Assembly (NCBI RefSeq): GCF_002051585.1
Contig: NZ_MZGX01000011.1
Coordinates: forward strand, 62,001-126,000
Direction of reading: 5' to 3'
DNA from: Ruminiclostridium hungatei
Lineage (GTDB): Bacteria; Bacillota; Clostridia; Acetivibrionales; DSM-1351
Length of the DNA stretch: 64,000 nucleotides
Made by a program: the position numbers and the translations under genes. Positions 18,731-27,165 of the stretch are shown here, piece after piece (the stretch's first letter is position 1; each line of letters opens with the position of its first letter). The notes beneath the pieces are model-generated. The model made no database searches. It saw nothing but the letters and a program-made list of their open reading frames with translations, and was not told the origin of the DNA.

Positions 18731-18821
18731 TAAGTTCAGCCTGCATGCCGGAAGGGGAGAACCTGTTTTCCGGTGGAAAGGGGCTGCTGGTGCAGGCGGT
18801 TTGGGAGGAAAAGAATTTTTT
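18731..18821 (+). ncRNA. structured leader in front of the ynfA-like gene, possible regulatory RNA
   Basis: GCCTGCA (18739-18745) pairs with TGCAGGC (18791-18797), enclosing a second stem CCGGAA/TTCCGG with purine-rich linkers GGGGAGAA and GGAAAGGGG. The ribosome site GGGAGG follows six bases after the outer stem. The arrangement looks like a small aptamer, but I could not match it to a known riboswitch class. Confidence 0.3.
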
Positions 18822-19157
18822 ATGGAAATCGTAAAATCTTTGTTTTACTTTATATTGGCCGGTATTTTTGAAATAGGCGGCGGGTATCTGGTCTGGCTGT
18901 GGTTAAGGGAGGGGAAAGGCATCCTGTATGGGATTGCCGGCGCGGTTATTCTTATCTTGTACGGAGTTGTGCCTGCTTTGCAGCCCGGCAGCGCCTCTTT
19001 TGGACGGGTATATGCAACCTATGGAGGAATATTTATTGTGCTTTCAATACTGTGGGGCTGGCAGGTAGACAAGGTCCTTCCGGATAAGATTGATCTGATC
19101 GGCGGTGCAATCGCTCTGGTAGGTGTGGGAATAATCATGTATTATCCAAGGGCTTAG
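18822..19157 (+). CDS. YnfA family (UPF0060) membrane protein
   Basis: A 111-residue protein with four predicted membrane helices. The family signature [20 protein letters not shown] near the N-terminus, [12 protein letters not shown] in the middle, and [15 protein letters not shown] at the end are all present. Function of the family is unknown, with an SMR/drug-metabolite-transporter-like fold. The ATG at 18822 follows GGGAGG; a structured leader precedes it. Confidence 0.92.
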   Translation: MEIVKSLFYFILAGIFEIGGGYLVWLWLREGKGILYGIAGAVILILYGVVPALQPGSASFGRVYATYGGIFIVLSILWGWQVDKVLPDKIDLIGGAIALVGVGIIMYYPRA

Positions 19158-19202
19158 AAAATCCGATATATAAATATGTTAAAAATTCCGCGGAGGTGCA
19201 TT

Positions 19203-19592
19203 ATGAAAATATCCTTGCAGGCTTATATTAAAGGCAGTGAGGAAGCGGTACCGTTTTATCAGAGTGCTTTTGGAACCGAACTGGGATATAATGTGAGGAA
19301 TTCCGACGGAACCTTCATGCATGTGGAACTTTACCTGGACGGAGAGCTGCTGATGGCGGTCAGCGAAGCAGGCAGCCAGGTGGGAAGCGAGCTTATGAAA
19401 GGGCATTCTTCTGCCGATTACCCTACAATGAATTTTGGTGTCAGCCTTGGAAATGAGGAGGCGGTCAAAAGGGCATACAATATATTGGCCGAGGGCGGAA
19501 ATGTATTGCTGCCACTGGGGCCGCTACCGTGGAACACCTGCTGTGCAAATGTAATTGACAAATTCGGAGTATTCTGGTATTTGTGCGTATGA
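19203..19592 (+). CDS. VOC-superfamily (PhnB-like glyoxalase/bleomycin-resistance fold) protein
   Basis: A 129-residue PhnB/3-demethylubiquinone-type VOC protein. The pattern A-Y-I-K-G-S-E-E-A-V-P-F-Y-Q-S-A-F-G, then H-V-E-L-Y-L-D-G-E-L-L-M-A-V-S, and C-C-A-N-V-I-D-K-F-G-V-F-W is typical. These fold as paired beta-alpha-beta modules that sometimes bind metal. Specific activity unknown. The ATG at 19203 follows GGAGGTG; the in-frame ATG at 19176 precedes the ribosome site. Confidence 0.88.
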   Translation: MKISLQAYIKGSEEAVPFYQSAFGTELGYNVRNSDGTFMHVELYLDGELLMAVSEAGSQVGSELMKGHSSADYPTMNFGVSLGNEEAVKRAYNILAEGGNVLLPLGPLPWNTCCANVIDKFGVFWYLCV

Positions 19593-19673
19593 TGCTTCCG
19601 GCACTGGAAACCCTCAGCAGAAAAAAGGGTATTCATGATGCGTAAAAGTCAATGATACGGGACAGACCGAGGG

Positions 19674-21032
19674 TTACCGGGTAACATTGTTCAACCATTT
19701 GCGGCCTTTGTACCGTGCAAGGGTAATGGGTATTTTGATCAGCTCGTCGCTCATCAGTATGATATACACTACCGGAACGCTCCATTTAAAAATGAAGGCT
19801 GCCAAAGCTCCAATAAGAATTGACCCGCCCCACATTGTCGCAACATCAAGAAAAAGGCCGAAGCGGGTATCTCCGCCTGCCCTGAAAACTCCAACCACAA
19901 GAGTGGTATTGAGGGCCTGGGCCACAACGAAATAGGACATGACAAGCATCATGACCGACAGGTATTCCCGGGTAACCGGTTTCAGATTCAATACCGACAT
20001 TGCTACAGGCCTGGCAGCAAGAATAACGGCAGCTCCGGCCATTCCCGCCAGTATGCTGAGCTTTATAAAACGGAGGGAGTAATCCTTTGCAGTTTCCAGC
20101 TTATTCTCTCCTATAGCCTTCCCCACGGTGATGGCTGTTGCATTGGCAAGGCCGAAGGCTATGACTGTTGCAAGCTGTCTGGAAATCTGAGCTACAGAAT
20201 TTGCGGAGACCACAGCCTTGCCCAGATGGCCGATAACAACAGCGTTCATTGAGACCCCGGCTCCCCACATGAGTTCATTCAGGGTAACTGGAATGGAGTA
20301 CCTGAGAAAATCCTTGAATAGCAGCCTGTCCCTTATAAAAAGGCTGGAAAGCCTGAAATGCAGTACATCGTTATACCTGCGGGCATATACAATAACAGTT
20401 GCCAATTCAAAGCCTCTTGACGCCAGTGTCGCAATGGCGGCACCCTGTATGCCCATCTTGGGAAGGCCGAACAGGCCGAATATAAGAACAGCAGCAATTG
20501 CCACATTGGAAATAAGCGAGATAAGGTATACAACGGTTGAAACCAAAACCCTCTCTACACTTCTCATTACATTCAGATAAATCATGGTTACGGCCATAAA
20601 AATATAGGACAGGGATATAATTCTTAAATACTTTACCCCTTCTGCAATAACATCGCTCTCATCAGTAAAAATGCTCATGATCTGAAACGGAAAAATCAGT
20701 ACTGCCGAGGTAAATACAAAAGATATTACCAGGGAGAATCTCATACATATGCCCATTATTTTTATAATACTTTCCTTATCGCCTTTGCCCCAATACTGCG
20801 CAGTTAAAACAGCCGCTCCGGAGGTCAGCCCGAAAAAAATCAGCACCATTATGAATTGAACCTGTCCGGCCAGTGAGGCGGCAGACAAAACGGTTTCACT
20901 GACTTTGCCCAGCAACAGGACGTCAATTGAAGATATTCCTACATTTATCAGGTTCTGAAGTGCCATTGGAACAACGAGAGAGAAGGCCATTTTGTAAAAG
21001 GCCCTGGATGCATCATTAGTTTTCATTTTCAT
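19674..21032 (-). CDS. MATE-family multidrug/Na+ efflux transporter
   Basis: About 452 residues, twelve predicted membrane helices in two similar halves, with the MATE signatures P-M-A-L-Q-N-L-I-N-V-G-I-S-S-I-D, T-A-Q-Y-W-G-K-G-D and, in the second half, P-V-T-L-N-E-L-M-W-G and A-I-T-V-G-K-A-I-G-E. It is predicted to export cationic compounds in exchange for Na+ or H+ at the cytoplasmic membrane. It is on the opposite strand to its neighbours. The start is ATG at 21032; the ribosome site is weak (a TTG at 21044 is the alternative). A family A palindrome begins only about 23 bp upstream of the start. Confidence 0.93.
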   Translation of the reverse strand: MKMKTNDASRAFYKMAFSLVVPMALQNLINVGISSIDVLLLGKVSETVLSAASLAGQVQFIMVLIFFGLTSGAAVLTAQYWGKGDKESIIKIMGICMRFSLVISFVFTSAVLIFPFQIMSIFTDESDVIAEGVKYLRIISLSYIFMAVTMIYLNVMRSVERVLVSTVVYLISLISNVAIAAVLIFGLFGLPKMGIQGAAIATLASRGFELATVIVYARRYNDVLHFRLSSLFIRDRLLFKDFLRYSIPVTLNELMWGAGVSMNAVVIGHLGKAVVSANSVAQISRQLATVIAFGLANATAITVGKAIGENKLETAKDYSLRFIKLSILAGMAGAAVILAARPVAMSVLNLKPVTREYLSVMMLVMSYFVVAQALNTTLVVGVFRAGGDTRFGLFLDVATMWGGSILIGALAAFIFKWSVPVVYIILMSDELIKIPITLARYKGRKWLNNVTR

Positions 21033-21054
21033 CACCAGTTTCAAGAATATTATT

Positions 21055-21126
21055 TATTGGCCGGCAACATCCAAATCCGGAAATTTCCTACGGCTGATAT
21101 AAGTTTTAGATGCTGCCGGCCAATAG
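21055..21126. repeat. family A palindromic repeat, copy 2
   Basis: Arms TATTGGCCGGCAACATC and GATGCTGCCGGCCAATA bound a 72-bp fold-back. The right part contains ATAAGTTTTAGATG, shared with the copies at 27101 and (slightly altered) 46181. It sits in the leader of the MATE transporter gene. Confidence 0.7.
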
Positions 21127-21260
21127 TATACCATAATGCCATATATAAATAAAACCTATTTTTCAGCAGGGACGCCGGTTGAAAAAGCTTTTTGGCAAGG
21201 GTCTTTATATGGTCCTGAGGGGTTTGAGCTGAATATTGTGAAAAAGTGGTATAGCAGAAG

Positions 21261-21289
21261 TTGGAATACCATATCATGATATGGTAGTA
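21261..21289 (+). promoter_or_regulatory. promoter with a 20-bp palindromic operator in its spacer, upstream of hemW
   Basis: TTGGAA (21261-21266) and TAGTAT (21284-21289) are 17 bp apart. The spacer and start of the -10 contain the perfect palindrome TACCATATCATGATATGGTA at 21267-21286. A repressor bound here would block polymerase. The binding protein is unknown. Confidence 0.5.
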
Positions 21290-21334
21290 TAAAATAAGAG
21301 GTGTATCAAATTATTACCAAAAGGAGATGAAGGT

Positions 21335-22477
21335 ATGTCACTTATGAATAAAACCGGTCTTTATATTCATGTTCCTTTTTGCGGCTCAAAATGTAATTAT
21401 TGCGATTTTAACTCCTACGTGGGGAAGCTTGGCCTGGCTGAAGAGTACTTCGCCTGCATGCAGAGAGAAATTGACCTGTACCGGAAGGAAATGGTATACA
21501 ACAATATCGGCACCATTTTTATCGGCGGGGGAACTCCATCCTGTGTGGAGCACCGTTTTATCGGAGAAATTCTGGATGCGGTCAGGGAAAAGTACAATGT
21601 TTCAGAGCAGTGCGAAATCAGCATCGAAAGCAACCCGGGCACTATTACGGAAGAAAAGCTCAGGGCATACAGGCAATATGGAATAAATCGGTTAAGTATA
21701 GGTTTGCAGGCTTATCAGGAAAAGCTTTTGGGATTTCTGGGAAGGCAGCATTCCTCCGAAGATTTTATCTCCAGCATAAAAATGGCTAAAAACGCGGGCT
21801 TTGATAATATCAATGCAGATGTAATATTCGGAATACCCGGACAGACAATGGAAGATTGGAAGGAGACCTTGAACATATTGGCCGGCCTTGACGTAACACA
21901 TATTTCAGCTTATGACCTGAAGATTGAAGAAGGTACAAAATTCGGTGATATGCAAGAAGCAGGCAAGCTTATTGAGATGGAGGATGAAGCTGACAGGGAA
22001 ATGTACCATTATGCAATTGACTACCTGAGACAACAGGGCTTCAGGCATTATGAGCTTTCAAATTTTGCCAGGGAAGGCCGTGAGTGCCGGCATAACCTCA
22101 TTTACTGGAACTGTCTGGAGTATCTGGGCTTGGGTGCCGGGGCACATTCCTTCCTTCAGGACATCAGGTTTGAAAACCAGGCTTCCATCGAAGGCTATAC
22201 AGATTATCTGATGAGAGGTGAAAAGCCTGTTGAGGAACGGTTTGTAAGGGATTTCTGTGAGAAGATGTCCGAATACATGTTTCTTGGATTAAGGCTGATT
22301 GACGGAGTTAACAGGGATATTTTTGAAGACAGGTTCAATCAGGATATGTTTAAAACCTATGCTTCCAAGGTTGAAAAACTCAAAAACCAGCAGCTTATTG
22401 AGACAGACAGCCATGGAATCAGGCTTACAAGCCTGGGATTGGACCTGGCTAACAGGGTTTTTGTGGAATTTGTCTAG
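21335..22477 (+). CDS. hemW: radical SAM protein HemW (HemN-like, haem-related)
   Basis: A 380-residue radical SAM protein. The cluster motif C-G-S-K-C-N-Y-C (C16, C20, C23, C-x3-C-x2-C) follows Y-I-H-V-P-F, as in HemW/HemN; G-G-G-T-P-S and S-I-G-L-Q-A-Y follow in the barrel, and the C-terminal HemN domain includes E-Y-M-F-L-G-L-R. Many genomes annotate it as oxygen-independent coproporphyrinogen III oxidase, but the short N-terminus and C-x3-C-x2-C with F after it match HemW, a haem chaperone. The ATG at 21335 follows AAGGAG. In many Clostridia it precedes hrcA-grpE-dnaK; here it is followed by a terminator and rpsT on the other strand. Confidence 0.92.
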   Translation: MSLMNKTGLYIHVPFCGSKCNYCDFNSYVGKLGLAEEYFACMQREIDLYRKEMVYNNIGTIFIGGGTPSCVEHRFIGEILDAVREKYNVSEQCEISIESNPGTITEEKLRAYRQYGINRLSIGLQAYQEKLLGFLGRQHSSEDFISSIKMAKNAGFDNINADVIFGIPGQTMEDWKETLNILAGLDVTHISAYDLKIEEGTKFGDMQEAGKLIEMEDEADREMYHYAIDYLRQQGFRHYELSNFAREGRECRHNLIYWNCLEYLGLGAGAHSFLQDIRFENQASIEGYTDYLMRGEKPVEERFVRDFCEKMSEYMFLGLRLIDGVNRDIFEDRFNQDMFKTYASKVEKLKNQQLIETDSHGIRLTSLGLDLANRVFVEFV

Positions 22478-22516
22478 CAGGCAGCCAAAGCAGCCCAAAA
22501 TTTACATACAATACAA

Positions 22517-22546
22517 AAAAACTCAGGTGCTTTTACCTGAGTTTTT
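22517..22546. terminator. bidirectional terminator between hemW and rpsT
   Basis: ACTCAGGT and ACCTGAGT pair around GCTTTT, flanked by an A-run on the left and a T-run on the right. It suits both converging genes. Confidence 0.9.
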
Positions 22547-22561
22547 GCTTTTATGAAAAAA

Positions 22562-22819
22562 TTATTTTGCCGCGTTAATAGCCTTAGCTAACCTTGACTT
22601 TCTTCTCGCAGCGGTATTTTTGTGAAGCAGATTTTTAGCTGCAGCTTTATCCAGAGCCTTGGTTGTTGCTTTGTATGCTTCAGCAGCACCCTCACCATTG
22701 GCAATAGCTTCCTTACATTTCTTAACAGTAGTCTTAAGAGCAGATTTTCTGATAGTGTTCTTCAAAGTCTTGGTCTCAGTAACTTTCACTCTCTTTATTG
22801 CAGATTTGATATTTGGCAA
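22562..22819 (-). CDS. rpsT: 30S ribosomal protein S20
   Basis: S20 is a small basic protein that binds 16S rRNA early in 30S assembly. The 85-residue sequence has the typical start P-N-I-K-S-A-I-K-R, and R-K-S-A-L-K-T, then A-A-K-N-L-L-H-K-N-T-A-A-R-R-K-S-R-L-A-K near the end. The best start is TTG at 22819 (TTG-CCA-AAT), seven bases after GGAGGTG; a longer in-frame extension to 22873 has no ribosome site. A perfect palindrome CGGTAAAATTACCG lies at 22885-22898, about 65 bp upstream. Non-AUG starts are known for this gene in Escherichia coli. Confidence 0.97.
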   Translation of the reverse strand: MPNIKSAIKRVKVTETKTLKNTIRKSALKTTVKKCKEAIANGEGAAEAYKATTKALDKAAAKNLLHKNTAARRKSRLAKAINAAK

Positions 22820-23013
22820 ATTATTCACCTCCTGCGAGCCTATATTCGCATAATACGTGAGCAAAAAAAACAAAAATATTTAATCGGTAAAATTACCGCT
22901 TCTTGCCCATAACAGATGATATTTTACCATGAACTTTTTGAAAATGCAAGCATTAACCCTTATTTTTCTATTTTGCCGAGCAAATGAGTATGCCCAATTC
23001 TTTCTGTATAATA

Positions 23014-23216
23014 TGAATAAGTTCAGAGAGCCTAATGTTGCACTTGAAATTTCGAGACTAATGTATCATGTAGGGAGGATGTTTGAGAATAATGTGCCAC
23101 CGACCGCCAAGACAGCAATTGGATTTAAGGTGGATAGCAAACTGACGCGAAAGAAGAGGGAGAAGAAGGTTGGGCAGGGGCAAAAATTGGGTAATTCAGA
23201 GCAAATAACCTATTAA
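23014..23216 (+). CDS. small basic hypothetical ORF, possibly a gene remnant
   Basis: From the ATG at 23014 the ORF encodes 67 residues with R-E-P-N-V-A-L-E-I-S-R-L-M-Y-H-V-G-R-M-F-E followed by a basic tail (R-K-K-R-E-K-K). The text looks like protein rather than chance ORF, and I have an impression of similar short clostridial hypothetical proteins, but cannot name a family. There is no ribosome site, and the frame extends upstream without homology-like sequence, so it may be a decayed fragment. Confidence 0.3.
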
Positions 23217-23484
23217 CAGAATTTTAAGAACAAAAGTTATATATATAATTTTAGGTCGGATGAGGTACATAGTAATCACTTTTTTAAATAAAAGTCAGAC
23301 TTTGAATAGTGTGGAAAATAGAAAAATATACAGTTTTAAAAAATGTTTTTGAGTTTTAATTGTCAGGAGTGCTGAATTTGCTTATTGTTTACAGAATATT
23401 ACATGTTATTCAAAAATCATATACTATACTGTAAAAGTCCCAAAAGCAACTAGACTAAAATCTAATTAATGACGGAGGTATATT

Positions 23485-24813
23485 ATGTCACTAAAGAAGT
23501 TAAGTGTATGCTTATTTATCAGCTTGTCTTTGCTAGTACCTGTATCTGCATCACCGGCAGTTAATGCAAACAGCAGCTTGGAATACAGCTCAGAGGTATC
23601 TAAAACTGAGGCGGTGGCGGCAGCATTGTATCAGGTTAAGTTTGACCAAGCTCTAAATGAACAATCTTCTTGGAAGGGCAGGAATGTTACTGCACTACAG
23701 CCTATAGAGGTTTTTGATGCTTCAAATGAATTACATAGCTATATTGTTAATTTGAAGATTGGTGAGCAGCCAGCAGGCTATGTTGAAATAGCTAATAACA
23801 AGAATGATTTTCCGATATTAAGCTATTCTTACACTGTTAACAACACAGAATTTGACGAAGAAGCTATGGAGGATTTGAATATCGCAGATAGCAAAATTGG
23901 CATGGATTCAATTGCTTCAATAGATTCGTTGAATTCTTTCAAAAAAGTCAGGACAAAAAAAGTAGTTTGGCTTGCACCGGGAAAATTTGGAGCGAAGGTT
24001 GATTATACTGACGGTTCAGCGGATTTGATTTCTGAGAATAAGTTAGAGAGTATTCCAGCATCAGAGAATACACCAGTATTGGCACCTGAAAAGAGTGTAA
24101 ACAGCGAAAGCCATCAGACTTGGGATGAAATTGAGGTATTGGCATCGAGTATTACACTTTATGACATAGGTACTGATACTGACGGGGTAACAGACAGTCT
24201 TTCGTTTGAGTTCAATAACCCTTATAGCAGTATTAATTCAAAATATTATAATGGTGTTACCAATCAAAAGCAGTATACTTCTTCTTTGTGGGATGGTCCT
24301 TCGGGATGTGCCCCTACTTCTGGATATAATATATTTCATTATTGGCATTATTCAAGAGGCAAAACAAATCTTTTAAAAAATAAATCGACAGGTGCTGTAG
24401 ATACTGATAATACTATACTTTTATTACGTAATAACATGCAGACAATACTTGATGAATCCGGTCAAGGTAGCACAGATTTAAATAATATAGGATATGGACT
24501 TATAGCTGTTGCACGCTATAAAGGGTATAATGGGGCTGCATCAAATACAAATAGATATGCATCAGGGGATACTGTGAAATCTGACTTGAGCTATGGACCA
24601 TCAATTATTTCTATGACTGGTCAAACATTTTTTAACAATCATTCGGTTACTGGAGTTGGTTATATAGAGTTTATACGTAATGGAAGCTCATCCGGACATC
24701 AGTATATAGATACATATGATAACTCCCAAATGACTTCAACAGGAGGGTCGGTTTATATAGCCTATGGCAGAGAATATTCTACCCTTTCTTCAATAAACTT
24801 TAGGATCGATTAG
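23485..24813 (+). CDS. secreted C39-like cysteine peptidase
   Basis: A 442-residue exported protein. A signal peptide spans about residues 1-28 (A-S-P-A-V-N-A). Residues 29 to about 235 are an N-terminal propeptide-like region. The C-terminal C39-like papain fold has the catalytic Cys in W-D-G-P-S-G-C-A-P-T-S (C275), a His in N-N-H-S-V-T-G-V-G-Y (H386), and an Asp/Asn in I-D-T-Y-D-N. Starts after GGAGG. AT-rich codon use distinguishes this gene and the region around it from secA and the thi genes. It could process exported proteins or peptides, or be an autotransported wall protein; no partner exporter lies next to it. Confidence 0.8.
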   Translation: MSLKKLSVCLFISLSLLVPVSASPAVNANSSLEYSSEVSKTEAVAAALYQVKFDQALNEQSSWKGRNVTALQPIEVFDASNELHSYIVNLKIGEQPAGYVEIANNKNDFPILSYSYTVNNTEFDEEAMEDLNIADSKIGMDSIASIDSLNSFKKVRTKKVVWLAPGKFGAKVDYTDGSADLISENKLESIPASENTPVLAPEKSVNSESHQTWDEIEVLASSITLYDIGTDTDGVTDSLSFEFNNPYSSINSKYYNGVTNQKQYTSSLWDGPSGCAPTSGYNIFHYWHYSRGKTNLLKNKSTGAVDTDNTILLLRNNMQTILDESGQGSTDLNNIGYGLIAVARYKGYNGAASNTNRYASGDTVKSDLSYGPSIISMTGQTFFNNHSVTGVGYIEFIRNGSSSGHQYIDTYDNSQMTSTGGSVYIAYGREYSTLSSINFRID

Positions 24814-24832
24814 TATATTTATTAAATAGTAT

Positions 24833-24878
24833 CAAAAAAGACAAAGCAGACTCTGTAGGCTTTGTCTTTTTTTGATAT
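24833..24878 (+). terminator. terminator after the C39-like peptidase
   Basis: GACAAAGC and GCTTTGTC pair around an 11-nt loop, flanked by A-run and seven T residues. Confidence 0.9.
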
Positions 24879-24897
24879 CTTATTATAAATTAGATGT

Positions 24898-25344
24898 TCA
24901 TTTTTTTGAGGGGATTGAATTAAACCAATGTTCAATCGACGAAATTGATATTTCTTTGCTCACGTCATAAAATGCATCTATAGTTCTTTCTTTATTAAAA
25001 ATATATACATAATCTCCGCCACCAACTATTCTGAAAAGCATTTTATCCTCAGAATAAAAATCGTAAGCATATAAATAACCAGTTCTATTTGTCTGCTTGA
25101 AATCTTTTCTATAGGTTCTATTATTCAATAAATTGACGAGCTCTTTAATTTTTTCTTTGTTAGTAGTCTCAATTCTATGACCGGTAAAACTATTTACCAT
25201 TAATACCTTTGTTATATTTGACTCATTCGTTCCAAGAAGTTCACTAAAGGTCTTTTTTGGGTACTTAATCTGAATAAATAATAGCACAGAAATAGATACT
25301 ATCAAGATTAAGGGAATGATAATCCATAATAATTTTTTTTTCAT
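24898..25344 (-). CDS. membrane-anchored hypothetical protein, intact member of a tandem pair
   Basis: 148 residues: M-K-K-K then one hydrophobic segment (about residues 5-23), followed by a soluble domain of about 110 residues outside the membrane. I do not recognise a family. The domain contains I-E-T-T-N-K-E-K-I-K-E-L-V and R-T-I-D-A-F-Y-D-V-S-K-E-I-S and recurs in a second, damaged copy immediately upstream. ATG at 25344 follows GGAGTG. The gene is AT-rich. Confidence 0.65.
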   Translation of the reverse strand: MKKKLLWIIIPLILIVSISVLLFIQIKYPKKTFSELLGTNESNITKVLMVNSFTGHRIETTNKEKIKELVNLLNNRTYRKDFKQTNRTGYLYAYDFYSEDKMLFRIVGGGDYVYIFNKERTIDAFYDVSKEISISSIEHWFNSIPSKK

Positions 25345-25360
25345 AAAATACACTCCAATA

Positions 25361-25698
25361 TTTTTTTGACCTAATCGAATTAAACCATTTTTCAATCCAA
25401 GCAAGTGATATCTCTTTGCTCACGTCATAATATGCATCTATAGTTCTTTCTTGATTATAAATATGTACATTGTTTCCACAACCAACTATTGCTAGAAGCA
25501 TTTTATCTCCGAAATAAAAATCGTAAGTATATAAATAACCAGTTCTAAGTGCTTTCCTGTAGGTTCTTTCATCCAACATATTAATGAACTCTTTGATTTT
25601 TTCTTTATTAGTAGCCTCAATTCTACGACCAGTACCACTATTTATCATAAAACCATTTGTTATATTTGCCACATCGGTACTTAGCAACTTTTTTTCAT
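25361..25698 (-). pseudogene. damaged upstream duplicate of the membrane-anchored gene at 24898-25344
   Basis: A reading frame here matches the downstream gene in most positions (for example E-A-T-N-K-E-K-I-K-E, T-G-Y-L-Y-T-Y-D-F-Y, E-R-T-I-D-A-Y-Y-D-V-S-K-E-I-S). The ATG at 25698 (ATGAAAAAAAG) is followed after five codons by TAA, because the segment coding for the membrane helix is missing. The downstream stop is also lost: after S-K-K the frame reads into the leader of the next gene. A tandem duplication with deletion is the simplest reading. Confidence 0.6.
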
Positions 25699-25796
25699 TC
25701 TAAAGTGTTACTTATGCAAAACAATACTATAAAATTCTAAATTTTTCAATATTAGTATTGTATCTTAGCATGAACGTGGATTTTACTATACAAAAG

Positions 25797-25826
25797 TTCA
25801 TAAAATAAGCTTTAATTCTGATACTA
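25797..25826 (+). promoter_or_regulatory. possible sigma-G-like promoter for gpr
   Basis: TTCATA at 25797-25802 and GATACTA at 25820-25826 are 17 bp apart and resemble forespore promoters (gYATA / CATnmTA) about 70 bp before gpr, which is normally a forespore gene. Weak by sequence alone. Confidence 0.35.
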
Positions 25827-25895
25827 AAATCAAAGCTTTTTTGAAATAATACCGGTATACCAATTTTTCTGTCAGCTATAGAAAGGAGCCGAGTT

Positions 25896-26903
25896 ATGGT
25901 AAATTTGTCAAACAGGCGTACTGACCTTGTAATTGAGGCACATGAAATATTTATGAACAGCAGTCAGGCAAAAGAACAGGCTGAGGAGCATAAATCCCCT
26001 CCGGGAGTGGAGGTTGAAAATGCAGGTGATGAGGATGTCAAAATAACAAGAGTCAGAATTACCTCTCCAACCGGCGAACAGGCCATCGGAAAACCAATGG
26101 GAAACTATGTCACTCTTGAAATCCCTCAATTGAAGGACAATAACCCCGAAGTCAACCAGAAGACCATAGATGCCATGTCCAGAGAAATAAAGGCCATACT
26201 CAACCTGAAACCCGATGCAATGACCCTGGTTGTGGGGCTGGGCAACTGGAATGTCACACCCGATGCCCTGGGTCCGAAGGTCATATCAAACCTGATGGTG
26301 ACCAGGCATCTTCTGGAATTTGTCCCTGAGCATGTGGATGAGGGTGTGAAACCGGTTTGTGCCATTTCCCCGGGTGTTATGGGAATTACGGGAATCGAGA
26401 CCGGTGAGATAGTAAAGGGTGTGGTGGACAGGATAAAACCTGATGCGCTTATAGCCATAGATGCATTGGCAGCAAGGAATATGGAACGTGTCAGCACCAC
26501 TATACAGATTGCCGACACCGGTATAGCTCCCGGAGGAGGGGTTGGCAACAAGAGGATGGAACTGAGCAAAGCCACTCTGGGTATGCCTGTGGTGGCCATC
26601 GGAGTTCCTACAGTGGTGGATGCCGCCACACTTACCAATGATGCCATGGACCTGATAATAGACAGTCTGATGCAGGAGTCTCCCTCTGATTCCAGCTTTT
26701 ACAGTACTCTTAAGAACATAGACAGGGAGGAAAAATATGAATTGATAAAACAGGCCTTGAATCCGTTTGTAGGGCAGCTTATTGTTACCCCCAAGGAAAT
26801 AGACGATATTATCAGCAGGGTTTCAAAGGTTGTGGCAAACGGGTTGAATATGGCTTTACATGAGGGAATAGGCATGCAGGAAATGGAAAAGTACCTCATG
26901 TAG
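25896..26903 (+). CDS. gpr: spore germination protease GPR
   Basis: GPR is made as a zymogen in the forespore and cleaves small acid-soluble proteins at germination. The 335-residue protein has the family features: R-T-D-L-V-I-E-A-H-E near the N-terminus, a propeptide-like early segment, T-L-V-V-G-L-G-N-W-N-V-T-P-D-A-L-G-P, V-C-A-I-S-P-G-V-M-G-I-T-G-I-E-T-G-E-I, A-I-D-A-L-A-A-R, D-T-G-I-A-P-G-G-G-V-G-N-K-R and G-V-P-T-V-V-D-A-A-T. Starts after GAAAGGAG. In other Clostridia gpr lies directly beside rpsT on the opposite strand, as it does here apart from a 3-kb AT-rich interval. Confidence 0.97.
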   Translation: MVNLSNRRTDLVIEAHEIFMNSSQAKEQAEEHKSPPGVEVENAGDEDVKITRVRITSPTGEQAIGKPMGNYVTLEIPQLKDNNPEVNQKTIDAMSREIKAILNLKPDAMTLVVGLGNWNVTPDALGPKVISNLMVTRHLLEFVPEHVDEGVKPVCAISPGVMGITGIETGEIVKGVVDRIKPDALIAIDALAARNMERVSTTIQIADTGIAPGGGVGNKRMELSKATLGMPVVAIGVPTVVDAATLTNDAMDLIIDSLMQESPSDSSFYSTLKNIDREEKYELIKQALNPFVGQLIVTPKEIDDIISRVSKVVANGLNMALHEGIGMQEMEKYLM

Positions 26904-27100
26904 TTAAAGCTCCGGCAGACGGAGTCCAGCTTGTAATTCTGCAGGTGTCCGGTTGTGCAGGTATTGGGACAGGCTGGGCTCGATGCCGGCACAACTGCGG
27001 TATAAGGGAAAGCCGCAGGAAATAAAAAATTGGAATAGAATAACTTTTCTTTTATTTGGTTGCAGGTTATAATTTTATTAGGAATCAACTGGTTGTGAGG

Positions 27101-27165
27101 GTGGTCTGCAACATCTGAATCCGTACATTGCCGGGCAATATAGGTTTTAGATGTTGCAGACCACT
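27101..27165. repeat. family A palindromic repeat, copy 3
   Basis: GTGGTCTGCAACATCT at 27101-27116 is the perfect reverse complement of AGATGTTGCAGACCAC at 27150-27165. The centre carries ATTGCCGG, GGCAATATAGGTTTT. It lies in the 397-bp gpr to M50-peptidase gap and directly touches a family B copy. Confidence 0.8.

Noticed and set aside
22929-23013. N-terminal extension of the small ORF ending at 23216
   Set aside because: No ribosome site at 22929 and the extension has no protein-like features; only the part from 23014 looks possible.
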